Shown: positions 51,758 through 52,989 of the stretch, piece after piece
Numbering within the stretch: the first letter of the stretch is position 1
Layout of the letters: each line of letters starts with the position of its first letter
NCBI GenBank assembly: GCA_947451115.1
Contig: CANFXV010000016.1
Span: forward strand, 1 to 52,989
DNA length: 52,989 bases
From: Bacteroidota bacterium
GTDB taxonomy: Bacteria > Bacteroidota > Bacteroidia > Chitinophagales > Chitinophagaceae
Reading direction: 5' to 3'
Program-made: the position numbers and the translations under genes
Notes under the pieces: model-generated
Told to the model about the DNA's origin: nothing
The model's database searches: none
The model's input: the letters and a program-made list of their open reading frames with translations, nothing else

Positions 51758-51765
51758 TATCTTTG
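51758..51765 (+). promoter_or_regulatory. -7 promoter box (TATCTTTG) of the ATP synthase operon
   Basis: An exact TAnnTTTG match 20 nt before the atpB ATG. The 130-nt gap after the ABC exporter shows no obvious terminator. Confidence 0.6.
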
Positions 51766-51785
51766 CAGCAAATTTTCAAATAAGT

Positions 51786-52865
51786 ATGTTCCTTAATCGC
51801 ATTAAACCTTTATTGGCAGTAAGTTTCAGCCTAGTTTTCTTCTTTAATACAGTAGTTTCTTTTGCTGCTGAAAAAACAGAAGCAAAAGAAGAAGGTAGTT
51901 TTAATGTTACCGAAACTATTTTGGAGCACATTAAGGATGATCATAGCTGGCATTTATGGGGGCATACGACCATTTCCTTACCTGTTATTTTATATACGCC
52001 ACAAGGATTGGAAGTTTTTTCTTCCGCTAAATTGGTAGACGAACACCATGAGCCAGTAGTTTATAAAGGAAAGTTTGATTATAAATTGGTGGCAGGCAAA
52101 ACTAAAATTGTGAATGCCGCAGGTGAAGTAGATGCTGCTGCTAGTAAAAAACTATGGGACTTCTCTATTACTAAAAACGTTGCAAGTTTATTTATCTCTG
52201 TTATCATTTTGCTTTTGGTTATTTTAACTGCAGCAAGTGCTTATAAGAAAACAGGGGTTACTTCTGCGCCTAAAGGATTACAATCTTTTATGGAGCCCAT
52301 TGTACTCTTTGTAAGAGATGAAATTGCGCTTCCTAATATTGGTGCGAAGCGTTATGCTAAATACATGCCCTTCTTACTAACCATCTTCTTTTTAATATTA
52401 ACGAATAACTTTTTAGGATTGATTCCTTTATTCCCAGGTGGAGCCAATGTGAGTGGTAATATAGCTTTCACCATGACCTTGGCCGTTTGTGTTTTTATTG
52501 TAGTGAATTTAAGTTCTAATAAAAACTATTGGGAGCATATTTTTTGGATGCCTGGTATGCATTGGTCTATGAAATTGTTTTTAGCACCTATTGAATTAAT
52601 TGGCGTATTTAACAAACCTATTTCATTAATGATTCGATTGTTTGCCAATATCACGGCAGGTCATATCTTGGTATTGAGTTTGGTTTGTTTGATTTTTATT
52701 TTCAAAACAGTATATGCAGCTGCAGTAGCGGTGCCTTTTGTAATTTTTATATTCTTGATAGAATTGCTAGTTGCTTTTTTACAAGCCTATATTTTTACCA
52801 TGCTTACTGCGATGTATATTGGAATGGCATCGGAGGAAGGACATCATGATCAAGCACATCATTAA
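51786..52865 (+). CDS. atpB: F0F1 ATP synthase subunit a
   Basis: A 359-residue proton-channel subunit of ATP synthase. It is longer than the E. coli protein because of an N-terminal signal-like helix (1-27) and a periplasmic domain of about 100 residues, as is usual in Bacteroidota. The conserved core is in the C-terminal half: LIPLFPGGANVSGNIAFT, then ELIGVFNKPISLMIRLFANI with the essential arginine, then TAGHILVLSL and ELLVAFLQAYIFTMLTAMYI. It ends in a His-rich tail (EEGHHDQAHH). It is the first gene of the operon continuing to atpE. Confidence 0.96.
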   Translation: MFLNRIKPLLAVSFSLVFFFNTVVSFAAEKTEAKEEGSFNVTETILEHIKDDHSWHLWGHTTISLPVILYTPQGLEVFSSAKLVDEHHEPVVYKGKFDYKLVAGKTKIVNAAGEVDAAASKKLWDFSITKNVASLFISVIILLLVILTAASAYKKTGVTSAPKGLQSFMEPIVLFVRDEIALPNIGAKRYAKYMPFLLTIFFLILTNNFLGLIPLFPGGANVSGNIAFTMTLAVCVFIVVNLSSNKNYWEHIFWMPGMHWSMKLFLAPIELIGVFNKPISLMIRLFANITAGHILVLSLVCLIFIFKTVYAAAVAVPFVIFIFLIELLVAFLQAYIFTMLTAMYIGMASEEGHHDQAHH

Positions 52866-52910
52866 TAATATTTATAAATTTTTTTTCAATAACAATTAAA
52901 ACGTAAAAAA

Positions 52911-52989
52911 ATGGTAGTAGGAAGTGTTGCCGCAATCGGCGCTGGATTAGCTGCTATCGGTGCTGGAATTGGCATCGGTCTAATTGGTA
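52911..52989 (+). CDS. atpE: F0F1 ATP synthase subunit c (partial, cut by the window edge)
   Basis: The first 26 residues are visible, starting MVVGSVAAIGAGLAAIGAG and continuing IGIGLIG: the glycine-zipper first helix of the rotor-ring c subunit. It begins 45 nt after atpB. The ion-binding carboxylate in helix 2 lies beyond the edge, so proton versus sodium use cannot be judged. Confidence 0.9.
   Translation, partial: MVVGSVAAIGAGLAAIGAGIGIGLIG

Noticed and set aside
1..52989. Mobile elements, CRISPR arrays, tRNA or rRNA genes
   Set aside because: No transposase or integrase, direct-repeat array, tRNA cloverleaf or rRNA-like stretch could be seen; gene content is consistently core chromosomal.

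Overview
The window is AT-rich chromosomal DNA from a member of the Bacteroidota. The evidence is a complete gldKLMN block (core of the type IX secretion/gliding machinery), three TonB-dependent receptors, many copies of the Bacteroidota -7 promoter box TAnnTTTG, an A-rich translation-start context, and Bacteroidota-typical families (DUF4271, DUF4783, DUF2721, Haem_bd). Gene content and order look most like Chitinophagaceae (Sediminibacterium-like), but that level is inference. I see no prophage, insertion sequence, CRISPR array, tRNA or rRNA. This is a housekeeping region, and the unusual signals lie mostly in gene boundaries and leaders.

Layout. 1-9.4 kb is a nutrient-uptake zone: the edge of an unidentified membrane gene, a TonB receptor, a diacylglycerol-kinase-type lipid kinase, a small membrane protein next to a heme-type TonB receptor, marC, and a BtuB-type receptor behind a cobalamin riboswitch. 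9.4-13.7 kb holds an amino-acid permease and a TolC/HlyD efflux pair. 13.7-19.8 kb holds gpsA, hemW, DUF4271-hemD and a thioredoxin-like DUF255 protein. 19.9-24.7 kb is gldK-gldL-gldM-gldN. 24.7-34.9 kb has uvrC, an ABC exporter, an RNase-H-like YkuK protein, engB with a heme-binding protein, gpmI, DUF4783, a SUI1-type factor and dnaX. 35-38.4 kb is the minus-strand group dnaB-rsmE-acyltransferase-like gene. 38.6-43.9 kb is pheT, a coiled-coil protein, zapA, a probable 6S RNA, rny and rplS. 44-52.9 kb has tatA, gatA, an extremely acidic protein, purA, a Rel/Spo (p)ppGpp enzyme, a second ABC exporter, and the start of the F-ATPase operon (atpB, partial atpE).

How it works together. Most transcription units are short. 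Promoters can be placed by the TAnnTTTG box, and these also correct several over-long reading frames (lipid kinase, first ABC exporter, dnaX). For at least five genes an exact box ends only 4-7 nt before the start codon, which predicts leaderless or nearly leaderless mRNAs. Convergent genes are packed tightly: four of seven pairs share exactly four bases, TTAA or CTAA, that contain both stop codons.

The most distinctive regulatory object is the btuB leader. A cobalamin aptamer is followed about 150 nt later by a perfect 10-bp hairpin whose 3' arm contains the start codon. I did not find a wholly new multi-gene system. The best candidates for undescribed biology are this leader, the terminator-like hairpin touching the marC start codon, the mirror-image uvrC/DUF2721 promoter pair, a GldK without a lipoprotein cysteine, and several unassigned small proteins.
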